DNA of 64,000 nt from CAYHHI01 sp964356335. GTDB taxonomy: Bacteria > Arandabacterota > Arandabacteria > Arandabacterales > Arandabacteraceae. Position numbers and translations under genes: made by a program. A model generated the notes under the pieces. The model did not search any database. It saw only the letters and a list, made by a program, of their open reading frames with translations, and was not told the origin of the DNA. Position 1 is the first letter of the stretch, and each line of letters opens with the position of its first letter. The stretch covers positions 1 through 64,000 of the forward strand of contig CAYHHI010000009.1 in assembly GCA_964356335.1 (NCBI GenBank), read 5' to 3'. Of the stretch, positions 17,415-25,389 are shown piece after piece.

Positions 17415-18332
17415 ATGGAAGGACGCGATGGTGCAAACATAGTGCAGGTTGAGTTCAAGGGCGAGCGCAGGGAATATTTCCTGAACGCCAAGGATTTGCC
17501 GGTCGCTGAGGGCGATCATGTGATCGTGCAGGTTGAGCGCGGCCGTGACATGGGCAGGGTGGTGAGGACCGGCGAGGCGCTCGATAGGATGGCAAAGGTG
17601 AAGCCGGTGACCCAGGAAATCCTACGCAAGGCGACGCCCGAGGATATTGCCAGGTATGAGGAGATAAGGCGCAAGGAGGATGAAGCGGGAAAAGTCTGCG
17701 AAGACAAGATCGCCGAGCGCGATCTCAAGATGAAGCTTGTGGACGTCGAGTACCAGCTCGATGGAAGCAAGATCACCTTCTTCTTCACTGCAGATGAGAG
17801 GGTGGATTTCAGAGATCTCGTCAAGGATCTCGCGGCGATGTACAAGACAAGGATTGAACTCAGGCAGATTGGTGTGAGGGATGAGGCTAAGCGGCTCGGA
17901 GGCTATGGATCGTGTGGGAGGAAATTCTGCTGCACGACCTTCTTGCAGGAATTTGAACCTGTAACCTTGAAGATGGCGCGGGATCAAAGCCTTCAGGTGA
18001 GTCCGACCAAAATCTCAGGTGCGTGCGGAAGGCTCATGTGTTGCCTTGCCTACGAACGTGATTATTACATGGACGTCGCGAGGCAGCTCCCCAAGATTGG
18101 AACCAAGGTGATGACGCCGTACGGGCAGGCGACGGTGACCAAGATTGACATTTTCGCTCAGGCGATGACGGTCGAGGATGAGAACGGCAATGAGATGAGA
18201 CTCACGCTTGACCAGATTAGGAAACTGAGCCTGGGCCAGCGCCTGCTCAAAATACCCAAGATGCTTGAAGGCAAGGAAGACGAGGAGCGAGAGGATACCT
18301 CCGAAGCCGATTCGGAAGAACAGGAAAAGTAG
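17415..18332 (+). CDS. PSP1-domain protein (RicT/YaaT-like)
   Basis: 305 residues from ATG 17415, with GAGGG 8 bases upstream; two GTGs at 17406 and 17409 are alternatives. The PSP1 C-terminal domain is clear, with its Cys set in YGSCGRKFCCTTFLQEF and the ISGACGRLMCCLAYE stretch. In Bacillus the homologue RicT (YaaT) is part of a Fe-S-containing complex influencing RNase Y and phosphorelay; in many other phyla this gene sits next to metG or holB, as here. A charged, Glu-rich tail ends the protein. The role in this organism is not known. Confidence 0.88.
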   Translation: MEGRDGANIVQVEFKGERREYFLNAKDLPVAEGDHVIVQVERGRDMGRVVRTGEALDRMAKVKPVTQEILRKATPEDIARYEEIRRKEDEAGKVCEDKIAERDLKMKLVDVEYQLDGSKITFFFTADERVDFRDLVKDLAAMYKTRIELRQIGVRDEAKRLGGYGSCGRKFCCTTFLQEFEPVTLKMARDQSLQVSPTKISGACGRLMCCLAYERDYYMDVARQLPKIGTKVMTPYGQATVTKIDIFAQAMTVEDENGNEMRLTLDQIRKLSLGQRLLKIPKMLEGKEDEEREDTSEADSEEQEK

Positions 18333-18348
18333 TGACGCGAGCGATCCG

Positions 18349-20472
18349 ATGAACGGCATCCCCGGCAAGAGCAAGTTCTACATCACCACGGCAATAGATT
18401 ACGTCAATGATCTTCCTCACCTCGGCACAGCATATGAGAAGGTGTGCGCCGACATCATCGCCAGGTACATGCGCCTGCGCGGGCGGGACACGTTTTTCTC
18501 GATGGGCAATGACGAGCATTCTCAGAACGTGCTCAAAGCTGCGACCCAGAAGGGGATGGCACCCGAGAAATACTGCATTGAGATGTCGGGGGCGTTTCAG
18601 AATACGTGGCGGGAGATGGCGGTATCCTATGACGGCTTCATAAGGACTACTGAGCCGCGGCACCAGCTGGCGGTTCACGAGATCTTCAGACGAATAAGCG
18701 CTAAGGGCGACATCTATAAGGCGAAGTATGCCGGCTGGTATTGCGTCTCGTGTGAGGGTTTTCTCCAGGAAGAGGACCTTGTTGACGGCCAGTGCCCCAT
18801 GCACAAGATGGCGCCGGGCTGGATCGAAGAAGAAAACATGTTTTTTGCCCTCTCGAAGTATGGGGACAGGCTGCTTAAGCACATCGGAGCCAATCCTGAG
18901 TTCATTCAGCCTGAGACGCGGAGGAATGAGGTCGTGAGTTTCATCAGGCGGGGGCTCAACGATGTCAGTGTTTCGAGGTCGGGCGTGACATGGGGAATCG
19001 CCGTGCCGGGTGACCCCACACACGTTTTCTACGTGTGGTTTGATGCGCTGATAAATTATCTCTCGACTATAGGCTTTCCCGATGACATGGCAAGGTTCTC
19101 GAAGTACTGGCCGGCGGATCTCCACATCGTAGGCAAGGACATAACTCGCTTCCACTGTATTCTGTGGCCGGCGATGCTCGTGAGCGCCGAGATCCAGTTG
19201 CCGAAGACTATCTTCGGACACGGCTTCGTGAGTTTCAGGGGCGAGCGGTTAAGCAAGACCCTTGGCAACATCATTAACCCACTGGATGTGGTAAAGAAGT
19301 ATGGTGCCGATTCGCTGCGTTACTTCATGGCGCGGGAGATCATTTGGGGGAAAGACGGCGATTTCTCCTGGGAGCAGTTCATCAATCGGTACAACGCGGA
19401 ACTCGCAAATGATCTCGGGAATCTCCTGAGCAGATCCACCAACATGCTCAAGCAGTACTTCGATAGCCGAATTCCTGATGTCGGCGAGAAGGCGGGCTCC
19501 GATGGCCGGATGAGAGCTTCTCTGGAGGAGAGCAGGGAATCCTATTTCAAGGCCATGGATGTCCTCGAGATACACAATGGTATATCTGACGTTTTCGCAG
19601 TCGTCAGAGATGCGAATCGCTATGTCGAGGAGAGGGCACCCTGGGCCCTGATGAAAAAGCCCGAAGGCAAGAAAGAAGCCGCGGCGGTTCTGTTCGATGT
19701 GTGTGAGGCTCTGAGGAACACCGCGGTGCTCCTGTTTCCATTCATGCCGCTTAAGGCACAAGAGATTTGGATCTCCCTCGGCATCAAGGCCGACATCGGC
19801 CGAGCGAGTTTCGAGAGCGAACTTGCCTGGCGTGACTCTTGGCAGCATCTTTCCGCCAGGATCGGCGATCTCAAACCCTTGTTCCCGAGGATTGAAGCTG
19901 ACAAGAGGCAGCCTCAGCCTACCCTTTCCCTGGGAGAGGGGGAGGATATGGCGCCAGCGGCGCCCGGGCAGCGAGGTGCAACCGTAGCAGATGGGAGGGC
20001 TGACGGGGGTGGGGCCGGGCAGGGGCCAAGGCAAGTGGGTGGGGTAGGTGAGCAGGCGCCGGGTCGAGCAGGTGGAAACAAACGTAAGGAGGATGTATCC
20101 ACAATGAGCGGGAACTTGCCTGAATCTAACGCATCGCGTGAAGCGGCGCCGCTTCTTGACATCACAGAATTCAAGCGACTTGATCTGAGGGTTGCCCACG
20201 TGAAGAGCGCGAGTACGGTCCCCGGGGCCAAGAAACTCCTGAAGCTCTTTATCGACATCGGCGGCGAAGAACGCCAGATCGTCGCTGGAATAGCAGAGCA
20301 TTACACGCCCGAGGAACTGACAGGCAAGAACATTATTGTGGTTGTGAATCTCAAACCTGCAACAATCCGAGGGATCGAATCCAACGGCATGTTGCTTGCG
20401 GCGACAGATGGTGGCAAGGTGATCGTCCTTGTTCCTGATAGGCCTGCCGCGCCCGGATCGAAGATCTCGTGA
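18349..20472 (+). CDS. metG: Methionyl-tRNA synthetase with fused C-terminal tRNA-binding domain
   Basis: 707 residues from ATG 18349; upstream in-frame codons lie in the previous gene. Class-I signatures are HLGT near residue 20 and RLSKT (KMSKS equivalent) near 300. One zinc knuckle is visible (CVSC with CPMH). The anticodon-binding domain ends near 515. A Gly/Pro/Ala-rich linker, about 519-592, looks non-coding in origin: it contains a REP-like repeat and, just before Met586, a ribosome-binding-site-like AAGGAGG. Residues about 600-707 are an EMAP-II/Trbp111-type OB fold (LDLRVAHVKSA, AGIAEHY) that binds tRNA. The enzyme charges tRNA-Met. Confidence 0.95.
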   Translation: MNGIPGKSKFYITTAIDYVNDLPHLGTAYEKVCADIIARYMRLRGRDTFFSMGNDEHSQNVLKAATQKGMAPEKYCIEMSGAFQNTWREMAVSYDGFIRTTEPRHQLAVHEIFRRISAKGDIYKAKYAGWYCVSCEGFLQEEDLVDGQCPMHKMAPGWIEEENMFFALSKYGDRLLKHIGANPEFIQPETRRNEVVSFIRRGLNDVSVSRSGVTWGIAVPGDPTHVFYVWFDALINYLSTIGFPDDMARFSKYWPADLHIVGKDITRFHCILWPAMLVSAEIQLPKTIFGHGFVSFRGERLSKTLGNIINPLDVVKKYGADSLRYFMAREIIWGKDGDFSWEQFINRYNAELANDLGNLLSRSTNMLKQYFDSRIPDVGEKAGSDGRMRASLEESRESYFKAMDVLEIHNGISDVFAVVRDANRYVEERAPWALMKKPEGKKEAAAVLFDVCEALRNTAVLLFPFMPLKAQEIWISLGIKADIGRASFESELAWRDSWQHLSARIGDLKPLFPRIEADKRQPQPTLSLGEGEDMAPAAPGQRGATVADGRADGGGAGQGPRQVGGVGEQAPGRAGGNKRKEDVSTMSGNLPESNASREAAPLLDITEFKRLDLRVAHVKSASTVPGAKKLLKLFIDIGGEERQIVAGIAEHYTPEELTGKNIIVVVNLKPATIRGIESNGMLLAATDGGKVIVLVPDRPAAPGSKIS
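19911..19955. repeat. REP-like repeat inside metG linker
   Basis: The segment has the C-rich lead (CAGCCTACCCTTTCCC) and the G-rich end (GGGAGAGGGGGAGG) of the intergenic repeat at 2485-2520, in the same orientation. It is read in frame as part of the linker between the synthetase body and the tRNA-binding domain. Confidence 0.5.
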
Positions 20473-21227
20473 TAGACAGTCACGCCCACCTCACTTTTAA
20501 ACACTACGCCCGAGACCTCGCGGATGTTCTCACGCGAGCACGAGACGGAGGTATAGGGGCAATCATCAATATCGGGTGTGACCTTGCCTCAAGCGAGGCT
20601 ACGGTTCGGCTTGCGAATGGGCATGAGAACATCTTCGCCGTGGTGGGTGTTCATCCTCACGATGCCAGCACGCTTGACGCCGATGCCCTGGCAAGACTTG
20701 ATGCCTTGGCGGACGATCCGATGGTGGTCGCCATCGGAGAGATGGGCCTGGACTATTATCGGGACCTCTCGCCGCGGCATGTGCAGGAGCAAGCCTTCAG
20801 AGATCAGATTGCACTGGCCGGGAAGAAAGACTTGCCGGTGGTTGTCCACGACAGGGACGCCCACGCCAAGGTGATGCAGATACTCAAGGAAGAGAAGGTC
20901 TCCCGCGGAGTCCTACACTGTTTCTCAGGTGATCTCAATATGGCGAGACAGGCTATCGACCTCGGCCTCTACCTCTCATTCGCAGGTCCCATAACTTACA
21001 ATGGCCACAAGGCCCGCGAAATAATGGGCAAGGTGCCGCTTGACAGAATCCTCATCGAGACCGACTGCCCCTACCTCACCCCTGTGCCCTTCCGCGGCAA
21101 GCGCAACGAACCCGCCTACGTCCGGTATGTTCTCGCTCGCGTTGCGGATATCCTCGGCAAGCCCGTCCCCGAGGTTGACAGTCTCACTGGAACCAACACC
21201 CGAACCCTCTTCAATTTACCAGCCTGA
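20469..21227 (+). CDS. tatD: TatD-family metal-dependent deoxyribonuclease
   Basis: 252 residues, GTG start in a GTGA overlap with the metG stop, so probably translated together. TIM-barrel metallohydrolase motifs are all visible: DSHAHL at the N-terminus, GEMGLDYY, VVVHDRDA, HCFSGD and ETDCPYLTP. TatD enzymes have 3'-5' exonuclease activity and are implicated in DNA quality control. The metG-tatD pairing is common in bacteria. The next gene is 170 bases away. Confidence 0.93.
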   Translation: MIDSHAHLTFKHYARDLADVLTRARDGGIGAIINIGCDLASSEATVRLANGHENIFAVVGVHPHDASTLDADALARLDALADDPMVVAIGEMGLDYYRDLSPRHVQEQAFRDQIALAGKKDLPVVVHDRDAHAKVMQILKEEKVSRGVLHCFSGDLNMARQAIDLGLYLSFAGPITYNGHKAREIMGKVPLDRILIETDCPYLTPVPFRGKRNEPAYVRYVLARVADILGKPVPEVDSLTGTNTRTLFNLPA

Positions 21228-21321
21228 ACTTGCCTGTCAAACGGCTGCCTCAGTCCGTCATCCTGAAGCTGCTAGAGAGAGAACGCTGGCGAGGCATCGC
21301 GACTTTAAGCTTGGCAACCTT

Positions 21322-21353
21322 GGACCTGCATGTTAGGATCGAGGTGCAGGTTC
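21322..21353. other. Imperfect hairpin between tatD and exported protein
   Basis: ACCTGCA at 21324-21330 pairs with TGCAGGT at 21345-21351, and flanking GG/CC extend the stem with one bulge. There is no T-run. It may be a 3'-end structure for the metG-tatD transcript or a leader structure for the next gene. Confidence 0.35.
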
Positions 21354-21396
21354 CTAAACAACGCAGGGTGCCAATAAGAACGGAGGCCGGTCCGAT

Positions 21397-22257
21397 ATGA
21401 GATTCTGTGGTCTGCTTATCCCAATCTTTGTGCTTTGCTTGGCGGTTTCTGCTCACGGATTCGATGTCGAGGCCTTGAAGATCAGCGAAGGTCTGACGGC
21501 GGCGGAGGACGCGGATTGCTACGTACAGTACTACTACCACATTGGGTGCCCAACCAGTTCGATGTATTGGAGCTTTTCTGGTTGGTCCTGCGGTGATAAA
21601 ATCGGCGAGTTCTTCACAATCGGAGATGTGTCAACCTGTTCCTGCCCAGGCCCCGCCTGTGACTCAGCCCGGTGCCAGGTTGTTACGGGCTTTAAGGTCC
21701 TTGACTTTGCGGGATATGGGCAAACCTACCCAGGGCTCTACACGGTGAGATTCGACATCTACTGCTCGGATGAGTCCGGATGTCCTGTTGGCGGCTCGCT
21801 CTGGGAGAGTCCTCCCCTGGAGACCGCATACGGATGGAATACTATTTCAGTGGACCCGCCCCTTGACGTGGCTGGTTGCTGCATCCAGCCAGACCCGCCA
21901 GCCAGGCCAAGGCTTCTCGTCACTGCTACCCACATCGGAACGGCGTGTAACTATCCGAAATGGGGCCTTGATAACATAAGCGCCGCAGTCTTGGGTGGCT
22001 GCGACATGCATACTTCCAGCTGCTTGCCGGCTCTCTACCCGAGACCATCCAACAGCCACTATTCCACAATTCACTCGGGTTACTATGGGATTAACTTTGC
22101 GAACTGCCCTCCCTGGTGGTTCGTAGATGGCGGTGACACGACTCATGACCAGAGCATGTACGGATTCATAGAGCTCGCCTGGAGGCTCTGCGTGAGATGC
22201 GTCGGGGATGCAACCGAACCCACAACCTGGGGAAATATAAAGGCGATCTATAAGTAG
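21397..22257 (+). CDS. Cys-rich exported protein with WGNIKAIYK tail
   Basis: 286 residues, ATG with CGGAGG about 10 bases upstream. The N-terminus is a signal peptide (hydrophobic core, cleavage probably after SAHG). The mature part is rich in Cys, Trp and Tyr (for example DSARCQVVTG, PPLDVAGCC, NCPPWW) with a likely beta-sandwich in the middle, a Cys-paired extracellular look. It ends in TEPTTWGNIKAIYK, shared with the decayed gene at 1374-1806. I do not recognise a named family. It lies 54 bases before the PEGA/kinase cluster and may be co-transcribed with it. Confidence 0.7.
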   Translation: MRFCGLLIPIFVLCLAVSAHGFDVEALKISEGLTAAEDADCYVQYYYHIGCPTSSMYWSFSGWSCGDKIGEFFTIGDVSTCSCPGPACDSARCQVVTGFKVLDFAGYGQTYPGLYTVRFDIYCSDESGCPVGGSLWESPPLETAYGWNTISVDPPLDVAGCCIQPDPPARPRLLVTATHIGTACNYPKWGLDNISAAVLGGCDMHTSSCLPALYPRPSNSHYSTIHSGYYGINFANCPPWWFVDGGDTTHDQSMYGFIELAWRLCVRCVGDATEPTTWGNIKAIYK

Positions 22258-22311
22258 CTCGGTATCACACTGGGCGGCATCACTCAATCCTTTGTCCGAG
22301 GAGGTAGCCAA

Positions 22312-23115
22312 ATGGTACACATGCAGAAATGGCTTCGCATTCTTGCCAAAACGCTGAACGTGGCACTTCTTGCCTCCCTAATCTTGGCTATGACTTGCCC
22401 TCCTGGCCTGGCCGCAGATGGGCAGCAAGAAGATGTTTACGTGAGGTTTGAGGAGGTCAGCTCCCTGCGATCCCAGGGCCAGTATGATAAGGCGGTCGAG
22501 ATATTGCAGAATATCATCAGGGAATACTCAAGGTCCGACGAAATTCTCAGGCATGCCTACAATAACCTCGTCTTCACTCTTCTAAAGAAGGCGGATCAGT
22601 CCGGTGCTGAAAGGGACAAATCCGCAGCCAGAGAGAATGCGCGCGAGGCCCTCTATCGCTTCCCCGATCTCACAGCAGACACGGCGTATATCTCGCCGCA
22701 GGTCAACTACCTCTATGATGAACTCAGGAAGCAGCTCTTTGGAGCCTTGAGTGTTGCCACCAAGCCGGAGTCGTGTCGGGTTTTTCTCAGGCCGGACTCG
22801 GCAGAGACCTTCTTGAGCACCGACTTCGCTGGGTTTTCGCCGCTGCATATCAAATATGTGAGAGCGGGGGCATACATTCTGAACGTAAGCAAATCCGGCT
22901 ATCAAGACCAATCGATGGCTATCAGCATCGACCCGGGGGGTGTCACAAATACCCCGATGTCCCTGTCCCGGGAGCGTAACAAGAAATGGTGGCTCTTGAG
23001 AGCCGGCCCGGCGGCAGTGCTTACGGGTGTGCTCTTGGCAGTCAAACTGAGCGGTGGTGAAGGGGGAGCTGCGCCTTCGCCCCTGCCGGGGCCACCTCAG
23101 CCTCCGGGGGACTAG
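22312..23115 (+). CDS. Exported TPR-like/PEGA protein with C-terminal membrane helix
   Basis: 267 residues; ATG 22312 with GAGGAGG 6 bases upstream. A signal peptide ends near GLAAD. Residues about 45-150 are helical with TPR-like pairs (RSQGQYDKAVEILQNIIREY). A PEGA domain occupies about 155-225: beta strands with a Pro-Glu-Ser-Cys start, GFSPLHI and a KSGYQDQS turn. A KKWWLLRAG stretch introduces a C-terminal membrane helix, then a Pro/Gly tail. Likely a periplasmic or surface sensor/scaffold. The neighbours downstream are an ATPase with four more PEGA domains and a Ser/Thr kinase, so it is probably the outer component of one signalling unit. Its ligand is unknown. Confidence 0.75.
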   Translation: MVHMQKWLRILAKTLNVALLASLILAMTCPPGLAADGQQEDVYVRFEEVSSLRSQGQYDKAVEILQNIIREYSRSDEILRHAYNNLVFTLLKKADQSGAERDKSAARENAREALYRFPDLTADTAYISPQVNYLYDELRKQLFGALSVATKPESCRVFLRPDSAETFLSTDFAGFSPLHIKYVRAGAYILNVSKSGYQDQSMAISIDPGGVTNTPMSLSRERNKKWWLLRAGPAAVLTGVLLAVKLSGGEGGAAPSPLPGPPQPPGD

Positions 23116-23190
23116 AGCCTTGTTGCGGAAGGATTCGAATATCGTGAACTCTCCACCCCTGCTCGTGAGTTCGGGCGCCCGGAGCTCTCT

Positions 23191-25389
23191 ATGAGAGGGA
23201 CGGACAGCAATGGATTTCGGCCCATAGCGAATCCATACATTGTTGGGAACCCGATCAAAGATGCACAGATGTTCTTTGGGCGGGAAGACGACTTCACGTA
23301 TGTCAACAAGAAGTTCTCGACCACCAAAGAAGGTGGAATGATCGTTCTGTGCGGGGCCCGCCGAAGCGGCAAGACCTCAATCCTGTTCCAGATAATGCAA
23401 GGCCGTTTGGGATCTGACTTTCTTCCCGTACTGATCGACATGCAATCCATGACCATAAGGAACGACCAGGATTTTCTTGCGAAGCTCGGTCACCAAATCC
23501 TCTCCTCAGTTGATGTTGGAGTCAGTATTCCGCGATTCATGGTACAGGTAGAAAGCAACGCCTTCGCCGCAGTTGAGGATCTCGTCAAGAGGATCAATGC
23601 GGAGCATGGCGGGAAGAGGCTCATATTCATGTTCGATGAATATGAGCTTTTCGAGACCAACATAGACTCGGGGATAATAACCACGCGTATCCTCAATCTC
23701 TTGGCAAATCTGATAGAGCACAAGCAGGTCTTTGTTATCTTCACGGGTTCGGACAATCTGGAGGCACGGAATAAGCCGTATTGGGATGTGTTTCTGAGCA
23801 AAGCCCTCCATCGGCGGATAAGCTTCTTGAGCGAGGTCGATACCCTCCGGCTCATAACTGAGCCCTTGAAGGGCGTTGTGCGCTTTGCCGAGAACGTGCC
23901 TGACAGGATGTATCATCTGACAGCGGGGCAGCCCTTCTACACGCAGGTAGTCTGTCAAAGCATAGTGGATAGGCTCAATGAGTGTCGCCGATATGAGGTT
24001 GTGGACGATGATGTGACCGTGGCTGTGAAAGAAATCATCGAGAATCCACTGCCCCAGATGATTTTCAACTGGAATGCCCTGAAGGATCTGGAAAAGATTG
24101 GCCTTGCCGTGATTGCGGAATTGAGCAAAGAGAAACTCGGGTTGGCTGCGCCTCGCGATATCACTCGATATATGCGGGATCAGAATATCGGCTACCGAAT
24201 TGACGAAGGGGAACTGAGCAAGGCACTGGAGAATCTCTTCCACTGCGATTTGCTGCATAAGGAAGGCCACAAGGATGCTTACAGTTTCAAGATGGACCTC
24301 TGGAGATCATGGGTCACGCGTATGCATTCCGTATGGCAGGTTATCGATGAGATGGAACGCAGCGCAACGGGGCCGTCCAGCAAAGGCATCATCGCCGAAG
24401 GGGGCGGGCGGCGCAGGAGGCTGAGATTGGTTCTGACCGCAGTCGGGGCCCTGGTGATAATGTTACCCGTCGCGTATTGGCTGCTGGCGCGTGGGGTGTC
24501 CGGGCCGGCCTCTGAACCCAGAGATGCCGCTATCGTGTCGGTCGAGACCACTCCCTCTGATGCAAACGTGCTTGTTGACGGCAAGTGGATTGGGAAGTCG
24601 CCTGTCAGAGAGGTGAGCGTGCCTGCGGGTTCGAGAGTAATAGGGGTCGAGCGTGACGGATATGAAGCGGTCAGTGATACTCTCGTGTTCAGAAAGAACG
24701 AACCGAAAGGCCTGAGTTATTATCTCACAGAGCGCGTCGGCAACCTCGAGGTATCCTCTGAGCCCGACCGGGCCGAGATCTACATCGATGGCAAGAATAC
24801 AGATAAGACCACCCCCGCGGTAATCACGGGTCTTTCAGCACGAACCCCACATCAAGTTGAGCTGAGACTGGCTGGTTACCAGGCCAAGAGGTGGGAGAAT
24901 GTCCTGATCCCCGAGGATTCTACGGCAGCCCTGAATCATAGTTTCGCCAAGATGACAGGGACCATGACCATAGTCTCCGAACCCCCAGAGGCGCAAGTCT
25001 ATCTGGACGGAAAGCCCATTGATACAACCCCCTGTATTCTCAAGGACCTACCTTATGGAACCCATAGATTAGGACTGAGCAAGGCGGGGTACCGGAGTCA
25101 TGAGGAAGAGACGGATGTCTCAAGCCTGAGCTATGAGAAGAAGATCAAGCTCACAGTGCTTCCTCCCGGCAAGATTGTCTTCAACATAGAGCCGTACGGT
25201 GACGTGTTCATAAATGGGAGCCTTGTTGGGCAGGAAGTGACGTACCATGAGGAGGCGCGAGCCCCGGGAAAATACACCGTCCTTTTGAAACATCCGCAGT
25301 TTGGCACCTATACGCAGGAAGTCGAAGTTAAATCGGACGAATTGGTGACAGTACAGCATAAGTTCTCGAGCTCGGGAGCAGGCCGATGA
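23191..25389 (+). CDS. FGRE-type ATPase with membrane helix and four PEGA domains
   Basis: 732 residues. Residues about 15-370 are a P-loop ATPase of the AAA/STAND-like kind: an MFFGRED entry motif, Walker A GARRSGKT at 55-62, Walker B IFMFDEYE near 145-152, a FTGSDNLE sensor, and a winged-helix-like region to about 370. A single membrane helix lies at about 410-433. The rest, beyond the membrane, is four PEGA repeats of about 68 residues, each with a Val-Asp-Gly-Lys-type turn (VLVDGKWIG, IYIDGKNTD, VYLDGKPID, VFINGSLVG). The likely role is transmembrane coupling between cytoplasmic ATPase and periplasmic PEGA domains. The gene overlaps the kinase gene by four bases (ATGA). Confidence 0.82.
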   Translation: MRGTDSNGFRPIANPYIVGNPIKDAQMFFGREDDFTYVNKKFSTTKEGGMIVLCGARRSGKTSILFQIMQGRLGSDFLPVLIDMQSMTIRNDQDFLAKLGHQILSSVDVGVSIPRFMVQVESNAFAAVEDLVKRINAEHGGKRLIFMFDEYELFETNIDSGIITTRILNLLANLIEHKQVFVIFTGSDNLEARNKPYWDVFLSKALHRRISFLSEVDTLRLITEPLKGVVRFAENVPDRMYHLTAGQPFYTQVVCQSIVDRLNECRRYEVVDDDVTVAVKEIIENPLPQMIFNWNALKDLEKIGLAVIAELSKEKLGLAAPRDITRYMRDQNIGYRIDEGELSKALENLFHCDLLHKEGHKDAYSFKMDLWRSWVTRMHSVWQVIDEMERSATGPSSKGIIAEGGGRRRRLRLVLTAVGALVIMLPVAYWLLARGVSGPASEPRDAAIVSVETTPSDANVLVDGKWIGKSPVREVSVPAGSRVIGVERDGYEAVSDTLVFRKNEPKGLSYYLTERVGNLEVSSEPDRAEIYIDGKNTDKTTPAVITGLSARTPHQVELRLAGYQAKRWENVLIPEDSTAALNHSFAKMTGTMTIVSEPPEAQVYLDGKPIDTTPCILKDLPYGTHRLGLSKAGYRSHEEETDVSSLSYEKKIKLTVLPPGKIVFNIEPYGDVFINGSLVGQEVTYHEEARAPGKYTVLLKHPQFGTYTQEVEVKSDELVTVQHKFSSSGAGR

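Noticed and set aside
23116..23190. ATTCGAATCC on the minus strand, like a tRNA T-loop
   Set aside because: The bases around it do not form a T-stem or acceptor stem. I found no tRNA or rRNA gene anywhere in the window.
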